The position numbers were made by a program, and so were the translations under genes. A model generated the notes under the pieces. The model was not told where the DNA came from. It did no database searches and was given only the letters and a program-made list of their open reading frames with translations. Shown here piece by piece: positions 1 to 8,668 of a stretch of 64,000 bases of DNA; within the stretch, counting starts at the first letter, position 1, and every line of letters begins with the position of its first letter. This stretch comes from JAKANT01 sp035502095 (GTDB taxonomy: Bacteria > Pseudomonadota > Gammaproteobacteria > Burkholderiales > Burkholderiaceae_F): assembly GCA_035502095.1 (NCBI GenBank), contig DATJUX010000026.1:310001-374000 (forward strand), in the 5' to 3' direction.

Positions 1-1430
1 TCGCCGAGTGGGCCGGCGAACGCGGCTACAACATCTACGCCGACGGCCTCGTGGTGCAATCGACGCTCGACCTGCGCCTGCAGCAGCGTGCCAACCAGGC
101 GGTCGCACGCCAGCTCGAGGCGCTGCAGGCCGTGGCCGACGTCGAATGGGGTTCAGCCGGCAAGAAGCTGCTGTCGACGCGGCTCGATGCCTACCGGCAG
201 GCGCATCGCCGCACCGAGCCGTTCCGCTATTTCTGGGCCTCTCATCCCGACCTGATCGAAGCATTCGTGCGCGAATCGCCCGAGTTCGCGCGCCTCACCG
301 ATCCGGCCGGCGCAAAGCCGCTCGATGCCGCGGCCGCACTCGCGCAGCTGCGCGCGGATCGGGCGTTCATGGATGCGCTGCGCGCGCGCAAGACCCGGCT
401 CGAGGCGGGCCTGGTCGCGCTCGAGCCCGCGACCGGGAAAGTGCGCGCGTGGGTCGGCAGCCGCGACTTCGCGGCCGATCGCTTCGATCACGTGCAGCAG
501 GCGCACCGCCAGCCCGGGTCGACCTTCAAGCCGTTCGTCTACGGCGCAGCGCTCGAAGCGGGTTTCGACCCGCAGCGCCAGTTCGCGGACAAGCCGGTGG
601 CGATCAGGATGTCGAACGGCGACGTCTGGCGCCCCGGCGACATGGGCGGTTCGACCGGCCGCATGCTCACGTTCGAGGACGGCCTCGTTTATTCGCGCAA
701 CACCGTGACCGCGCAGGTCATGGACGAGCTCGGGCCGCGCAAGGTGGTGCAGTTCGCGCAGAAGGCGGGCGTGCGCGAGAGTCCGCTCGACGCGGTGCCG
801 TCGCTCGCGCTCGGCACCAGCCCTGTGACCTTGCTCGAGATGGCGAGCGCATATGGCACGATCGCGGCACAGGGCGAGTATCACCCGCCGGTGCTCGTGA
901 CACGGGTGACCGATGCGACCGGAGCGTTGATCGCCGATCTGGAGTCCAGGCGCGACGCGCCCGCCAAGTCCGAGCCGGCGGCGGACACCCGGGAGCCGCT
1001 CCCGGCGGGCCCGGAACGCGTGATGGACCAGGAACTCGCGGTGCAGTTGATCGACATGCTGCGCGGGGTGGTCGACCGCGGAACCGGCCGCGGCATTCGC
1101 GAGATCTACGACATTCGTGGCGACGTCGCGGGCAAGACCGGAACCACGCAGAACAACACCGATGGCTGGTTCGTCCTGATGCACCCGCAGCTTGTGACGG
1201 GCGTGTGGGTCGGTTTCGACGATGCGCGCGTCACGCTGCGCAGCGACTACTGGGGCCAGGGTGCCAACAACGCCCTGTACGTCGTCGGCGACTTCATGAG
1301 CCAGGCGCTGGCATCGGGAACGCTCGACCCGAATGCGTCGTTCCCGTCCCGCTTCGGCGCCCATTTCGCGGCCGCGCTGCGCCGGTTCGGCGACCGCATC
1401 CGCAGCTGGCTCGGATTTTCGACGCAATAG
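1..1430 (+). CDS. Class A penicillin-binding protein, C-terminal part (5' end outside window)
   Basis: The reading frame is already open at base 3, so the N-terminal glycosyltransferase region lies outside the window. About 475 residues remain and hold the transpeptidase domain, which cross-links peptidoglycan in the periplasm. The three active-site motifs are visible: SxxK (STFK) at about 519-530, SRN at about 692-700 and KTG(T) at 1134-1145. A short region between the first visible residues and the SxxK motif is rich in Arg, Ala and Asp and resembles the inter-domain part of PBP1-type enzymes. I cannot decide between PBP1A and PBP1B without the N-terminus. The next gene converges on it from the minus strand with an 8-base gap. 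Confidence 0.9.
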   Translation, partial: AEWAGERGYNIYADGLVVQSTLDLRLQQRANQAVARQLEALQAVADVEWGSAGKKLLSTRLDAYRQAHRRTEPFRYFWASHPDLIEAFVRESPEFARLTDPAGAKPLDAAAALAQLRADRAFMDALRARKTRLEAGLVALEPATGKVRAWVGSRDFAADRFDHVQQAHRQPGSTFKPFVYGAALEAGFDPQRQFADKPVAIRMSNGDVWRPGDMGGSTGRMLTFEDGLVYSRNTVTAQVMDELGPRKVVQFAQKAGVRESPLDAVPSLALGTSPVTLLEMASAYGTIAAQGEYHPPVLVTRVTDATGALIADLESRRDAPAKSEPAADTREPLPAGPERVMDQELAVQLIDMLRGVVDRGTGRGIREIYDIRGDVAGKTGTTQNNTDGWFVLMHPQLVTGVWVGFDDARVTLRSDYWGQGANNALYVVGDFMSQALASGTLDPNASFPSRFGAHFAAALRRFGDRIRSWLGFSTQ

Positions 1431-1438
1431 ACGGCGGG

Positions 1439-1906
1439 TTACGCGCGTTCGATGCGGCAGGCGTAGCAACCACGGCGCGCGAAGTGCACGTGCAGGTAGT
1501 CGGTCCTGGCTTCGGCGAACATCGTCGCGATGCGCGCCTCCAGGGCTTCGCCCGGCACGACGTCCGCGTCCAGCATCATGCCCCCGGCATCGTAGGCGCG
1601 CACCGAGAGCACGCGCGACCGCAGGACCGGCGGAACGACATCAACGGTTTCGGGCCAGCGTTGCGCGCCTGCACCGACGAAGATCGGGCCGGCGGCGCGG
1701 TACGGCGAGTCGACCGCGTGATGCTCGTAGTGCAGCAGGATCAACCGCTCGCCGACCGCTGCATCATGCAGGCTGACCCGGCAGGGAAAGCCCGGCTCGG
1801 CATCGGCAATGCAGCCGCGGGCGCCGCCACGTTGCAGGGCGGAGTCGGTCAAGCCGAACCAGGAATCGAATTGCCCGGGTTCGAGCGCAACGGCCTTGAA
1901 GCTCAT
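1439..1906 (-). CDS. DUF1203 domain protein
   Basis: A 155-residue soluble protein without signal peptide or membrane segment. I chose the ATG at 1906 (MSFKAVAL) over an upstream in-frame start at 1999, because the extra 31 residues are Arg/Ala-rich and look like read-through of non-coding DNA. The sequence has the features of the DUF1203 family: an ALQRGGARGCIAD-type segment, a LILLHYEHHAVDSPYRAAGPIFV-like core and a C-terminal part with Cys and Arg (GCYACRIERA). The biochemical role of the family is unknown to me. It may be cotranscribed with the MaoC gene upstream on the same strand, about 100 bases away. Confidence 0.75.
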   Translation of the reverse strand: MSFKAVALEPGQFDSWFGLTDSALQRGGARGCIADAEPGFPCRVSLHDAAVGERLILLHYEHHAVDSPYRAAGPIFVGAGAQRWPETVDVVPPVLRSRVLSVRAYDAGGMMLDADVVPGEALEARIATMFAEARTDYLHVHFARRGCYACRIERA

Positions 1907-2005
1907 CGGATTGCTCCGCGACGTTGAGGCGGGCATGTTCCTCGCCCGGCCAGCACGGCGCCATCCGATTCTTGCGCGGCAACTTCGCCGCCGCGCCAAG
2001 GCACC

Positions 2006-2485
2006 TCAGGTTCCGTCGTGCCCTGGCCGGCGCGCGAACATGCCCCAACCTTCCATCGTCAGGACGACTTCGGCGCGCTGATTGAGCACCTCCCAGCGCG
2101 AACGCACCAGGCCGGCGTGCGGGCGGCTCGCCATGGGCCGCGCCTCCACCACTTGCAGGCGGACGCGCAACGTGTCGCCGGGAAATACCGGCTTCAGCCA
2201 CTTGAGATTCTCGACCCCTGGCGAGCCGAGGCTTGCGGATTCGAGCAGGTATGCGTCGCACATCATGCGCATGGCCAGCGACGCCGTGTGCCATCCGCTC
2301 GCGCAGAGGTTGCCGAACAGCGACTTCCGCGCCGCCGCCTCGTCGACGTGGAACGGCTGCGGATCGAATTCGCGCGCGAATGCCACGATCGCCTCGCGCG
2401 TGACGGTCCGGTTGCCGAACTCGCGCACGCTGCCGACGGGAAAATCCTCCCAATAAAGACGCGCCGGGGATGTCGTTGCGGTCAC
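2006..2485 (-). CDS. MaoC-like hotdog-fold dehydratase
   Basis: 159 residues with a MaoC/R-specific enoyl-CoA hydratase hotdog fold. The hydratase motif is clear: FAREFDPQPFH at residues 36-46, with Asp41 and His46 in the positions of the catalytic pair. The start is GTG, supported by a GGGAG Shine-Dalgarno about 7 bases upstream. Family members hydrate 2-enoyl-CoA substrates, but a single-domain stand-alone MaoC of this length can have several substrates and nothing nearby fixes one. The flanking genes are not fatty-acid genes. Confidence 0.85.
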   Translation of the reverse strand: MTATTSPARLYWEDFPVGSVREFGNRTVTREAIVAFAREFDPQPFHVDEAAARKSLFGNLCASGWHTASLAMRMMCDAYLLESASLGSPGVENLKWLKPVFPGDTLRVRLQVVEARPMASRPHAGLVRSRWEVLNQRAEVVLTMEGWGMFARRPGHDGT

Positions 2486-2539
2486 GCGTGCTCCCTGCGT
2501 GGTTGCGGTCCACGCAGGATAGCCGCCTGCACGGTGACG

Positions 2540-3361
2540 TCAGGGCTTGTCGGTGGAAGCCGCGCGCAGCGGTTCGGGCAGGGAGCCGGTCGCGTCCGCG
2601 CGTTCCGGCATCAGGTAGCGCACGAGGACGCGCGCATCGACCGCGCGTTGGCTGTCGAACGACCACACGTCGACGCACACGTTCTTCAGCGCGTTCGAAT
2701 CCGGCCGCTCGACCGGGTGTTCGGAAAAACGCACGTTGCCGACCGTCGCCCCGAGCGCCGTACGACGCTGATCCCACGCAACGGAGTCGCCATCGGGGCG
2801 GACGTAAGGCGTCACCTCGTAAACCGAGGCGGTGGCGGGAACCGCAACGCAGACGCCGACCGCCGCCACGTCGCCTTCCTTGCACACGGCTTCGGTCGCG
2901 TCCGCGGTCGCGGCGCCGCGTGCATGGCAAGGACCGATGCGGGCCGTGGCCGCCACGCCTTCGCCGCCGCGCCGCCGTTCCTCGTTCAGGCGGACTTCAT
3001 TTTCGATCGACGAGCGGTCGCCGACGCGGGTCTGCTCGAGCCGCGCGGTCGCTTCCTTGATTTCGCCGATGCGCTGGCGCAGCTCGAGCCGCATGGCGCG
3101 GGTCGACTGCTGGTCGTTCTGCATGAGGTAGAGCGCGCCCGCGTAGCCGCCGACGCCCGCTGCGACCACCATGATCAGGATCGCGATCAACAATCCGCGC
3201 TTGCCGCCGCGCTGCGTGCGCCGGTTCAGGCGGTCGAGCACCTCGCGCCGCCAGGCGATGCGCAGGTTGATGAGCGCCGCAATCAGCGTCGCGCCGGCCC
3301 CGACCAGGGCGGCGATCACGTTCGGCGACAGCTCGTTGAGAAAGGGCGGAAGACTTTGCAC
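2540..3361 (-). CDS. Hypothetical two-TM membrane protein
   Basis: 273 residues, GTG start. Two hydrophobic segments are visible at about residues 14-33 and 55-79, separated by a short basic loop, so both termini should lie on the same side. After the second segment comes a coiled-coil-like stretch (about 84-130, many Glu, Arg and Gln), then a domain with several Cys (about 140-175) and a Val-rich C-terminal half. I do not recognise the family. The gene stands alone, with intergenic gaps of 50 and 190 bases. Confidence 0.6.
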   Translation of the reverse strand: MQSLPPFLNELSPNVIAALVGAGATLIAALINLRIAWRREVLDRLNRRTQRGGKRGLLIAILIMVVAAGVGGYAGALYLMQNDQQSTRAMRLELRQRIGEIKEATARLEQTRVGDRSSIENEVRLNEERRRGGEGVAATARIGPCHARGAATADATEAVCKEGDVAAVGVCVAVPATASVYEVTPYVRPDGDSVAWDQRRTALGATVGNVRFSEHPVERPDSNALKNVCVDVWSFDSQRAVDARVLVRYLMPERADATGSLPEPLRAASTDKP

Positions 3362-3554
3362 GTGTGTCGGTCGCGAGCGGGTCCAGCGGGCCGGGCGTCC
3401 AGCCCGGCCACAGCACGAAACTAGCAGCTTAGGCGGCAGCCTTAACGCCGAAATCCGCCGGACGCATTAGTGATTGCGACCGTTTCACCGGCAATTGCGG
3501 TCCATATCGGGCGCGTGAATCCAGCCTGGTGGAACTGACGGCGTGCGCCGGGCT

Positions 3555-4052
3555 TCAGCGCTTGCCGCTTGCGAACTGCGCATAGAGCGACGGGGTCCAG
3601 CGCAATGCGTCGTTCCGGCGGCCCGGCTCGGCGCCGGGTTCGTGGCGCAGGTCGTAGGTCATTTCCAGCATGACACCGTTCGGGTCGAGCACGAACAGCT
3701 GCGCCAGCGTGGTTTCGGGCGGCCGCGCTTCGCGGAACGGCAGGCCGAACTTCTCGAGGCGCGCGCGCTGGCCGGTGTAGCCCTGCGCCCAGAACGACAC
3801 GTGGTCCACCGAGCCGGTTTCGTGCGGATTGCTCCCGTCGGGCGCGAGTGCGCGCTGGCCGCCGTAGAGATGAACCAGCGCGTTGCCATCCGTGCCGAGC
3901 CAGGCACCGGGAAAGTTGAACGGCGGCCGCGGCACGAGCTCCAGCCCGATCACCTGCTGGTAGAACGCGATCGTGGCCTCGACGTCCGCGGCCTTGATCG
4001 CGACGTGGGCGAGCCCGGCGATACGCGTTGGCACCACGGCGCTGGTCGACAT
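3555..4052 (-). CDS. VOC/glyoxalase-fold dioxygenase family protein
   Basis: 165 residues from the ATG at 4052 (MSTSAVVP). An in-frame start at 4091 would overlap the upstream gene and adds a poorly conserved tail, so I prefer the shorter form. The N-terminal half carries the typical vicinal-oxygen-chelate opening (LAHVAIKAADVEATIAFYQQ), and a second half contains SVDHVSF and LFVLDPNGVMLEMTYD, giving His and Glu candidates for the metal site. The family covers glyoxalase I, extradiol dioxygenases and fosfomycin-resistance-type enzymes. The sequence alone does not say which. Its start lies 1 base downstream of the stop of the LamG lipoprotein gene, suggesting cotranscription. Confidence 0.8.
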   Translation of the reverse strand: MSTSAVVPTRIAGLAHVAIKAADVEATIAFYQQVIGLELVPRPPFNFPGAWLGTDGNALVHLYGGQRALAPDGSNPHETGSVDHVSFWAQGYTGQRARLEKFGLPFREARPPETTLAQLFVLDPNGVMLEMTYDLRHEPGAEPGRRNDALRWTPSLYAQFASGKR

Positions 4053-4053
4053 G

Positions 4054-4965
4054 TCAGAACGGCGTGTCGGTGGAACGGTTGCTTGCGGCACCGCTGGCAG
4101 CGGGTAATAGAAAGCCGGGGCTTGCGCCGCCGGTGGACGAATCGAGGACAGCCGTGCCGCTCGGCTCGTCGAAGTGATAGAGCGCTGCGGTCGCCGTGTC
4201 GGCGCTGAACTCGGCCGTGGGTGGAGTGAACGTACTCAAGTAGCGCAAGTTGGTAGAGATGCGCAATTCATCCAGGAATCCGTTGAACGCGAGACCGACA
4301 TCGTACTTTTCGGCGCCGAGCACCAGGAACGCATCGTTTGCGTCCGGATTCGGATGGGCCGGGTTGTAGCTCACATCACCGCCAGCGCTCGTGTCCATGG
4401 TGGCACTGTCCACCGCGCCGTCGACAAAGATCTTCATCGCGCCACTATTGAATTGCCTTGTCAGCGCGACGTGGTGCCAGTTCCCATCAAGCACGTTCTG
4501 TACGCCACACAGAGTCTGACCACCGCTGCCACGACTGACCCCGAAGGCGACCCGCCCACCGAAAAGCGCAGCCCCATATGCGCCGAAGTCGGCTCCCGAG
4601 CGCACATCGCGGTCGATGATGACGGCACCGTTCGACCAGTAATGGTTGCCGGTCTGACCAGGAGTGCACGGTGCGCTGGGATTGTCCAGCGTGGACCCCT
4701 TGATCCAGAACTCGATCGTGAAGTCCCCTGCACCCACGCCGGCGGCCGCGATGTTTCCAATGTTGACCGGCCTGGATGTTCCGCTCGGGTCGAGCAGCGG
4801 GATCTGCACGCGGTCGATGCCGCCGCTACCGGTCCCGTAGAAGCGCAGTGAGTAGTTGGTCGCCGCCGGAGGCGGCGGGGCGCCGATGGATCCCGACGGC
4901 GTTCCTTCACCACCGCATGCGGCGACCATCGAACAGGCAAACAGGGCGGCCAGTGGACGACGCAT
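4054..4965 (-). CDS. LamG/concanavalin-A-like lipoprotein
   Basis: 303 residues. The N-terminus is a lipoprotein signal with lipobox VAAC and modified Cys at residue 17, followed by a Gly/Pro/Ser tether. The rest is a single jelly-roll domain of the LamG_3/concanavalin A-like type, recognised from the strand pattern FTIEFWIKG, GNWHHVALTR, MKIFVDGAV and DELRISTNLRYLS. Such domains usually bind glycans or serve as adhesion modules. No catalytic domain is attached. It should sit in the outer membrane, inner leaflet or surface. Base composition is slightly lower in GC than the neighbours (visual impression). Confidence 0.75.
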   Translation of the reverse strand: MRRPLAALFACSMVAACGGEGTPSGSIGAPPPPAATNYSLRFYGTGSGGIDRVQIPLLDPSGTSRPVNIGNIAAAGVGAGDFTIEFWIKGSTLDNPSAPCTPGQTGNHYWSNGAVIIDRDVRSGADFGAYGAALFGGRVAFGVSRGSGGQTLCGVQNVLDGNWHHVALTRQFNSGAMKIFVDGAVDSATMDTSAGGDVSYNPAHPNPDANDAFLVLGAEKYDVGLAFNGFLDELRISTNLRYLSTFTPPTAEFSADTATAALYHFDEPSGTAVLDSSTGGASPGFLLPAASGAASNRSTDTPF

Positions 4966-5170
4966 TGCGGACTCGCGGCAGAGGCAGGTTCGTCAGGTTA
5001 GATCCGGTAGATGCTCGCCGAAGATAACAGCCGTTCAGGCGCCGGTCCGACCCGTCCGACGGGGTCTGACACGACCGCTCGTGCCTCGATCCCCCTGCCC
5101 ACCCGATGCAGGGAGGGCGGGAAGCCTCGGGCCACGTGAAAATTCCCCTGCCGGCGCAAATGATACGCGC

Positions 5171-5200
5171 TTGCAAATGAAACTAGTTCTCATCTAAGAT
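5171..5200 (+). promoter_or_regulatory. Promoter of bfd-bfr with overlapping Fur box
   Basis: A -35-like TTGCAA (5171-5176) and a -10-like TAAGAT (5195-5200) are 18 bases apart. A near-perfect inverted repeat (5174-5195, centred on ACTAGT, with arms AAATGA and CTCATCT) fills the space between them and matches the 7-1-7 style Fur operator. Fur bound here would block RNA polymerase directly, so bfd-bfr should be made when iron is scarce, or more exactly be repressed by Fe-Fur. The first start codon is at 5245. Confidence 0.75.
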
Positions 5201-5244
5201 TGGTTTTCGTGGCGTCGCCCATCGACGCCACCTGGAGCTCCTGA

Positions 5245-5463
5245 ATGTACGTCTGCATCTGTGCCGCGGTCAGCGACCGGCAGATCAAGGAAGCGGTACG
5301 CGAAGGCGCGTGCAGCCTCGATCATCTCGCCGCGTGCCTCGGCGTGGGCACGGGCTGCGGCTGTTGTCGCGCGATGGCGCAGGAGATCCTGGTCGAAGCG
5401 GCGGCTCCTCTCCTCCAGGCGCACGAAGTCGCGCGGCTTGCCGCACCGGTCCGTCGGGTTTAG
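5245..5463 (+). CDS. bfd: Bacterioferritin-associated ferredoxin
   Basis: 72 residues. This small [2Fe-2S] protein reduces bacterioferritin so that stored Fe(III) leaves as Fe(II). The cluster ligands are visible: Cys4 and Cys6 (MYVCIC) and Cys38 and Cys41 within GTGCGCC, the same spacing as in E. coli Bfd. An additional Cys40 sits between the last two, which is uncommon but harmless if not a ligand. The tail beyond residue 50 is longer than needed for the fold. It lies directly behind a Fur-type promoter and 30 bases before bfr. Confidence 0.93.
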   Translation: MYVCICAAVSDRQIKEAVREGACSLDHLAACLGVGTGCGCCRAMAQEILVEAAAPLLQAHEVARLAAPVRRV

Positions 5464-5493
5464 GGTTGCGTCCACCACAACCGGTGGACGGCC

Positions 5494-5973
5494 ATGCGAG
5501 GCGACCCGCAAATCATTGCGCTCCTCAACGCGCAGCTGAAAAACGAACTCACCGCCATCAACCAGTATTTCCTGCATGCGCGCATGCTGAAAAACTGGGG
5601 CCTCGATCGCCTGGGCGCCAAGGTCTACAAGGAATCGATGGAGGAGATGAAGCACGCCGACCGGATCATCGAACGCGTGCTTTTCCTCGAGGGGCTGCCC
5701 AACCTGCAGGACCTCGGCAAGATCGGCGTCGGCGAGGACGTGCCGGAGATCCTGCGCCTCGACCTGGGCCTGGAACAGGGCACCCACGCGGCGGTGAAGA
5801 GCGCTGTCGCGCGTTGCGAGCAGGCCGCCGACTACGTCTCGCGCGAACTGTTCGAGTCGATCCTCGACGATACCGAGGAGCACATCGACTGGCTCGAAAC
5901 CCAGCTCGAGCTGATCGACAAGGTCGGCCTGCAGAACTACCTGCAGTCGCAAATGCAAGACGCGGCTTCCTGA
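5494..5973 (+). CDS. bfr: Bacterioferritin
   Basis: 159 residues, aligning without gaps to E. coli Bfr (158). It builds a 24-subunit iron store. Met52, the haem ligand, is present in EEMKHADR. Ferroxidase ligands Glu18, Glu51, His54, Glu94 and His130 are present. Residue 127, a Glu ligand in E. coli, reads Thr (codon acc, 5872-5874, context DDTEEH). I recall this context in other bacterioferritins but cannot verify it here. The gene follows bfd and shares its Fur-controlled promoter. Confidence 0.95.
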   Translation: MRGDPQIIALLNAQLKNELTAINQYFLHARMLKNWGLDRLGAKVYKESMEEMKHADRIIERVLFLEGLPNLQDLGKIGVGEDVPEILRLDLGLEQGTHAAVKSAVARCEQAADYVSRELFESILDDTEEHIDWLETQLELIDKVGLQNYLQSQMQDAAS

Positions 5974-6024
5974 CCCGCGCCGGCCGCTTCCTTCGCCGGC
6001 GGGTCGAATCGCCGGCCGCCCCGC

Positions 6025-6579
6025 TTGCAAGCATTCTTCGTTTCGACTGCGCTGGTCGCGCTCGCCGAGATGGGCGACAAGACACAGCTGCTCGCGTTCG
6101 TGCTCGCGACGCGGCTCAAGCGCAAGGGCGCGATCGTGCTCGGCATCCTCGTCGCCACGCTCGCCAACCACTTCCTCGCGGGCTCGGTCGGCGCCTGGCT
6201 GGCGACGGTGGTCGCGCCGCAAACGTTGCGCTGGATCGTCGCCGGTTCGTTCTTCGCCTTCGGTCTTTGGGCGCTCAAGCCCGACACCATCGAGGCCGCG
6301 CGCGTGTATTCGAGCCGGAGCGCATTCGGCACGACGCTGGTCGCCTATTTCTTCGCCGAGATGGGCGACAAGACCCAGCTTGCGACCGTCGCGCTGGCGG
6401 CCCGTTACGACTCGCTGGTGGCCGTGGTCGCCGGCACCACGCTCGGGATGATGCTTGCCGACGTGCCCGCCGTGTGGCTCGGCGAGGCGCTGGCGCAACG
6501 CGTGAACTTGAAGATCATGCGCTGGATCGCGGCGTCGCTCTTCGTCGCGCTCGGCATCGCGACGCTGTTGTTCGCCTGA
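6025..6579 (+). CDS. TMEM165/GDT1 family Mn/Ca transporter
   Basis: 184 residues with six hydrophobic segments in two homologous halves. Each half carries the family signature ExGDKT: Glu15-Thr20 and Glu112-Thr117. Bacterial members export Mn2+; eukaryotic relatives move Ca2+/Mn2+ across Golgi or chloroplast membranes. The only start that keeps the first motif near the N-terminus is TTG at 6025, and no strong Shine-Dalgarno precedes it. The gene lies 51 bases after bfr, so it may be carried on the iron-regulated transcript. No Mn riboswitch (yybP-ykoY) is visible in that short gap. Confidence 0.85.
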   Translation: MQAFFVSTALVALAEMGDKTQLLAFVLATRLKRKGAIVLGILVATLANHFLAGSVGAWLATVVAPQTLRWIVAGSFFAFGLWALKPDTIEAARVYSSRSAFGTTLVAYFFAEMGDKTQLATVALAARYDSLVAVVAGTTLGMMLADVPAVWLGEALAQRVNLKIMRWIAASLFVALGIATLLFA

Positions 6580-6739
6580 CACGCGAGCGCGGCGCGCGAC
6601 CGCGTATGCTGCTCGGACACGCTGCGCCGGCAGTTCGGCCCGTCGCGCGGCGGGAGTCCGCTGGTTCCGCGCTCACGTGCAAGGGTCGATCCGACGCCAA
6701 CGACATCGATCGTCTGCCGCCACGTAGCCGGGCAATGGG

Positions 6740-7600
6740 ATGAACGGAGAAGTCCTGCGCATCGATGGGCCGCAAGCGCCCGCCGTCCCGCTGGTTCTCG
6801 ATTCGCCGCACTCGGGTCACGACTTCCCGCCCGATTTCGACGCCGTCGTGAGCGAGTTCGACCTGCGCGACGGCGAAGACAGCTTCGTCGACGACCTGTA
6901 CCTGCCCGCGACGGAGTTCGGCATCCCGCTGCTGGCGGCGCGGTTTCCGCGCACCTATCTCGATCCGAACCGCCATCGCGGCGACATCGACCTCGAGCTG
7001 CTCGCCGAGCCCTGGCCGCACGAATACGTGCCGAGCGGCAAGGCGCGCATCGGCAAGGCGCTGGTCTGGCGCACGCTCGACGACGGCCGCCCGATCTACG
7101 GGCGCCGCCTCAGGGCGCACGAGGTCACATCGCGCATCGAGCGCATGCACGCGCCCTATCACTCGGCGCTGCGGCAGCTGCTCGACGCGGCCCACGCGCG
7201 CTTCGGCGTCGTGTTCCACGTCAACTGCCACTCGATGAATCCGGTGAGCGGCAAGATGGGCGAGGGCGGCGCGGGCAATGCGCGCGCGGACTTCGTTCTC
7301 GGCGACCGCGACGGCACGAGTTGCACGGCAGGATTCACCGAATTCGTGCGCACGTGCCTCGCCGGGTTCGGCTATGACGTCAAGGTCAACGATCCCTACA
7401 AGGGCGTCGAACTGGTCAAGGCGTATTCGAACCCGGCAGCCGGGCGGCACAGCCTGCAGATCGAGATCAACAAGCGCCTTTACATGGACCCGGCGCGACG
7501 CACCCGGATTCCCGGCTATGCCGGCGTGCGCCGCCACCTGACCCAGCTCGTCGAGGCCATCCGCGACTACGCGCTTGCCACTGCACGCCGCGCGCCGTGA
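6740..7600 (+). CDS. N-formylglutamate amidohydrolase family protein
   Basis: 286 residues, FGase family, which hydrolyses N-formyl-glutamate or related N-formyl amides. Family landmarks are the N-terminal VLDSPHSGHDFP, RDGEDSFVDDLY, the loop DPNRHRGDID and the metal-site region VNCHSMNP. In classical histidine degradation the enzyme is HutG, but no hut genes are nearby. The next gene, a Zn carboxypeptidase-fold deacylase, overlaps it by 4 bases (GTGA), so the two are translationally coupled and may act on related N-acyl amino acids. Confidence 0.85.
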   Translation: MNGEVLRIDGPQAPAVPLVLDSPHSGHDFPPDFDAVVSEFDLRDGEDSFVDDLYLPATEFGIPLLAARFPRTYLDPNRHRGDIDLELLAEPWPHEYVPSGKARIGKALVWRTLDDGRPIYGRRLRAHEVTSRIERMHAPYHSALRQLLDAAHARFGVVFHVNCHSMNPVSGKMGEGGAGNARADFVLGDRDGTSCTAGFTEFVRTCLAGFGYDVKVNDPYKGVELVKAYSNPAAGRHSLQIEINKRLYMDPARRTRIPGYAGVRRHLTQLVEAIRDYALATARRAP

Positions 7601-8544
7601 GTCACCACCGCATCGAGATCGAGCCCCCCGACATCGCGCCGTTCCGCCACGGGAATACCGGGGTCGACTACGTGCATGGTTTCGACTCGGGGCGTCCCGG
7701 CCCACACGTCATGGTGCAGGCGCTGACGCACGGCAACGAGTTCTGCGGCGCCATCGCGCTGGTCGAATTGTTGCGGGCCGGGCTGCGCCCGCAGCGCGGT
7801 TCGCTCACGCTTGCGTTTGCCAACGTCGAGGCGTTCGCGCGCTTCGACTTCGATGACCCGGACCGCTCGCGCTTCATCGACGAGGACTACAACCGGGTGT
7901 GGGCCGACGATGTGCTGTTCGGTGCGCGCGACTCGCTCGAGCTGCGCCGCGCGCGCGCGCTTGCGCCGTTCGTCGATCGGGCCGATCTGCTGCTCGACCT
8001 GCATTCGATGCACGAGCCCTGCCGGCCGATCATGGTGTGCGGCCGGATCGACAAAGGCGTCGAGTTCGCGCGCGCCATCGGCGTCCCGGGCGACCTGCTG
8101 GTCGACACCGGTCATCCGTCGGGCCTGCGCATGATCGAGCGCGGCGGCTTCGGCGATCCGGCGAGTCCGCGCAAGGCGGCCCTGATCGAGTGCGGCCAGC
8201 ATTGGGAGCGCAGCGCCGTCGACGTGGCGGTCGATACGACAACGCGCTTCCTGCGCGCGACCGGAGCGTTCGACGACGACCGGCTGGCGGGCCGCTTGCG
8301 TCTGGCAGCGCCCAGGCGACAGCAGGTGATCCGGGTCACGCAGGCCGTCGTGGCGAAGACGATGCAATTTCGTTTCGCCCGCGTTTGGCAGGGACTCGAA
8401 GTCGTGGCGGCGGCCGGCACGCCGATCGCCTTCGATGCCGACACAATATGGCGGGCACCTCACGACGCCACTGTGCTCGTGATGCCCTCGCTGGCGCACC
8501 TGAAGCCCGGCACCACCATGGTCCGCCTCGGCAGGTACGACTGA
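7597..8544 (+). CDS. Succinylglutamate desuccinylase/aspartoacylase family protein
   Basis: 315 residues, GTG start overlapping the stop of the previous gene. It has the M14-like zinc site of the AstE/AspA family: His45 and Glu48 (THGNEF), His136 (LDLHSM), and a candidate general base Glu198 (ALIECG). The DEDYNRVW segment at 95-102 corresponds to the conserved NR pair that binds the substrate carboxylate. Members remove N-acyl groups from amino acids such as N-acetyl-Asp or N-succinyl-Glu. A C-terminal beta domain (about 235-315) completes the usual length. The exact substrate is unknown. Confidence 0.82.
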   Translation: MSHHRIEIEPPDIAPFRHGNTGVDYVHGFDSGRPGPHVMVQALTHGNEFCGAIALVELLRAGLRPQRGSLTLAFANVEAFARFDFDDPDRSRFIDEDYNRVWADDVLFGARDSLELRRARALAPFVDRADLLLDLHSMHEPCRPIMVCGRIDKGVEFARAIGVPGDLLVDTGHPSGLRMIERGGFGDPASPRKAALIECGQHWERSAVDVAVDTTTRFLRATGAFDDDRLAGRLRLAAPRRQQVIRVTQAVVAKTMQFRFARVWQGLEVVAAAGTPIAFDADTIWRAPHDATVLVMPSLAHLKPGTTMVRLGRYD

Positions 8545-8668
8545 CCGGGCGCAGACCCGCGACGACGGCGTGAACTGCGCGGCGCGTGCGGCCAGACGCC
8601 GCAGCGGCCGGTGATATCGTTCGCGGCTGCGCGGCGCCGGGCGGGCGCCGCATGCGTTTCGAGGAACG

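Noticed and set aside
5974..6024. Possible Mn riboswitch (yybP-ykoY) before the TMEM165-type gene
   Set aside because: The 51-base gap after bfr is too short for the aptamer and lacks its conserved loops.
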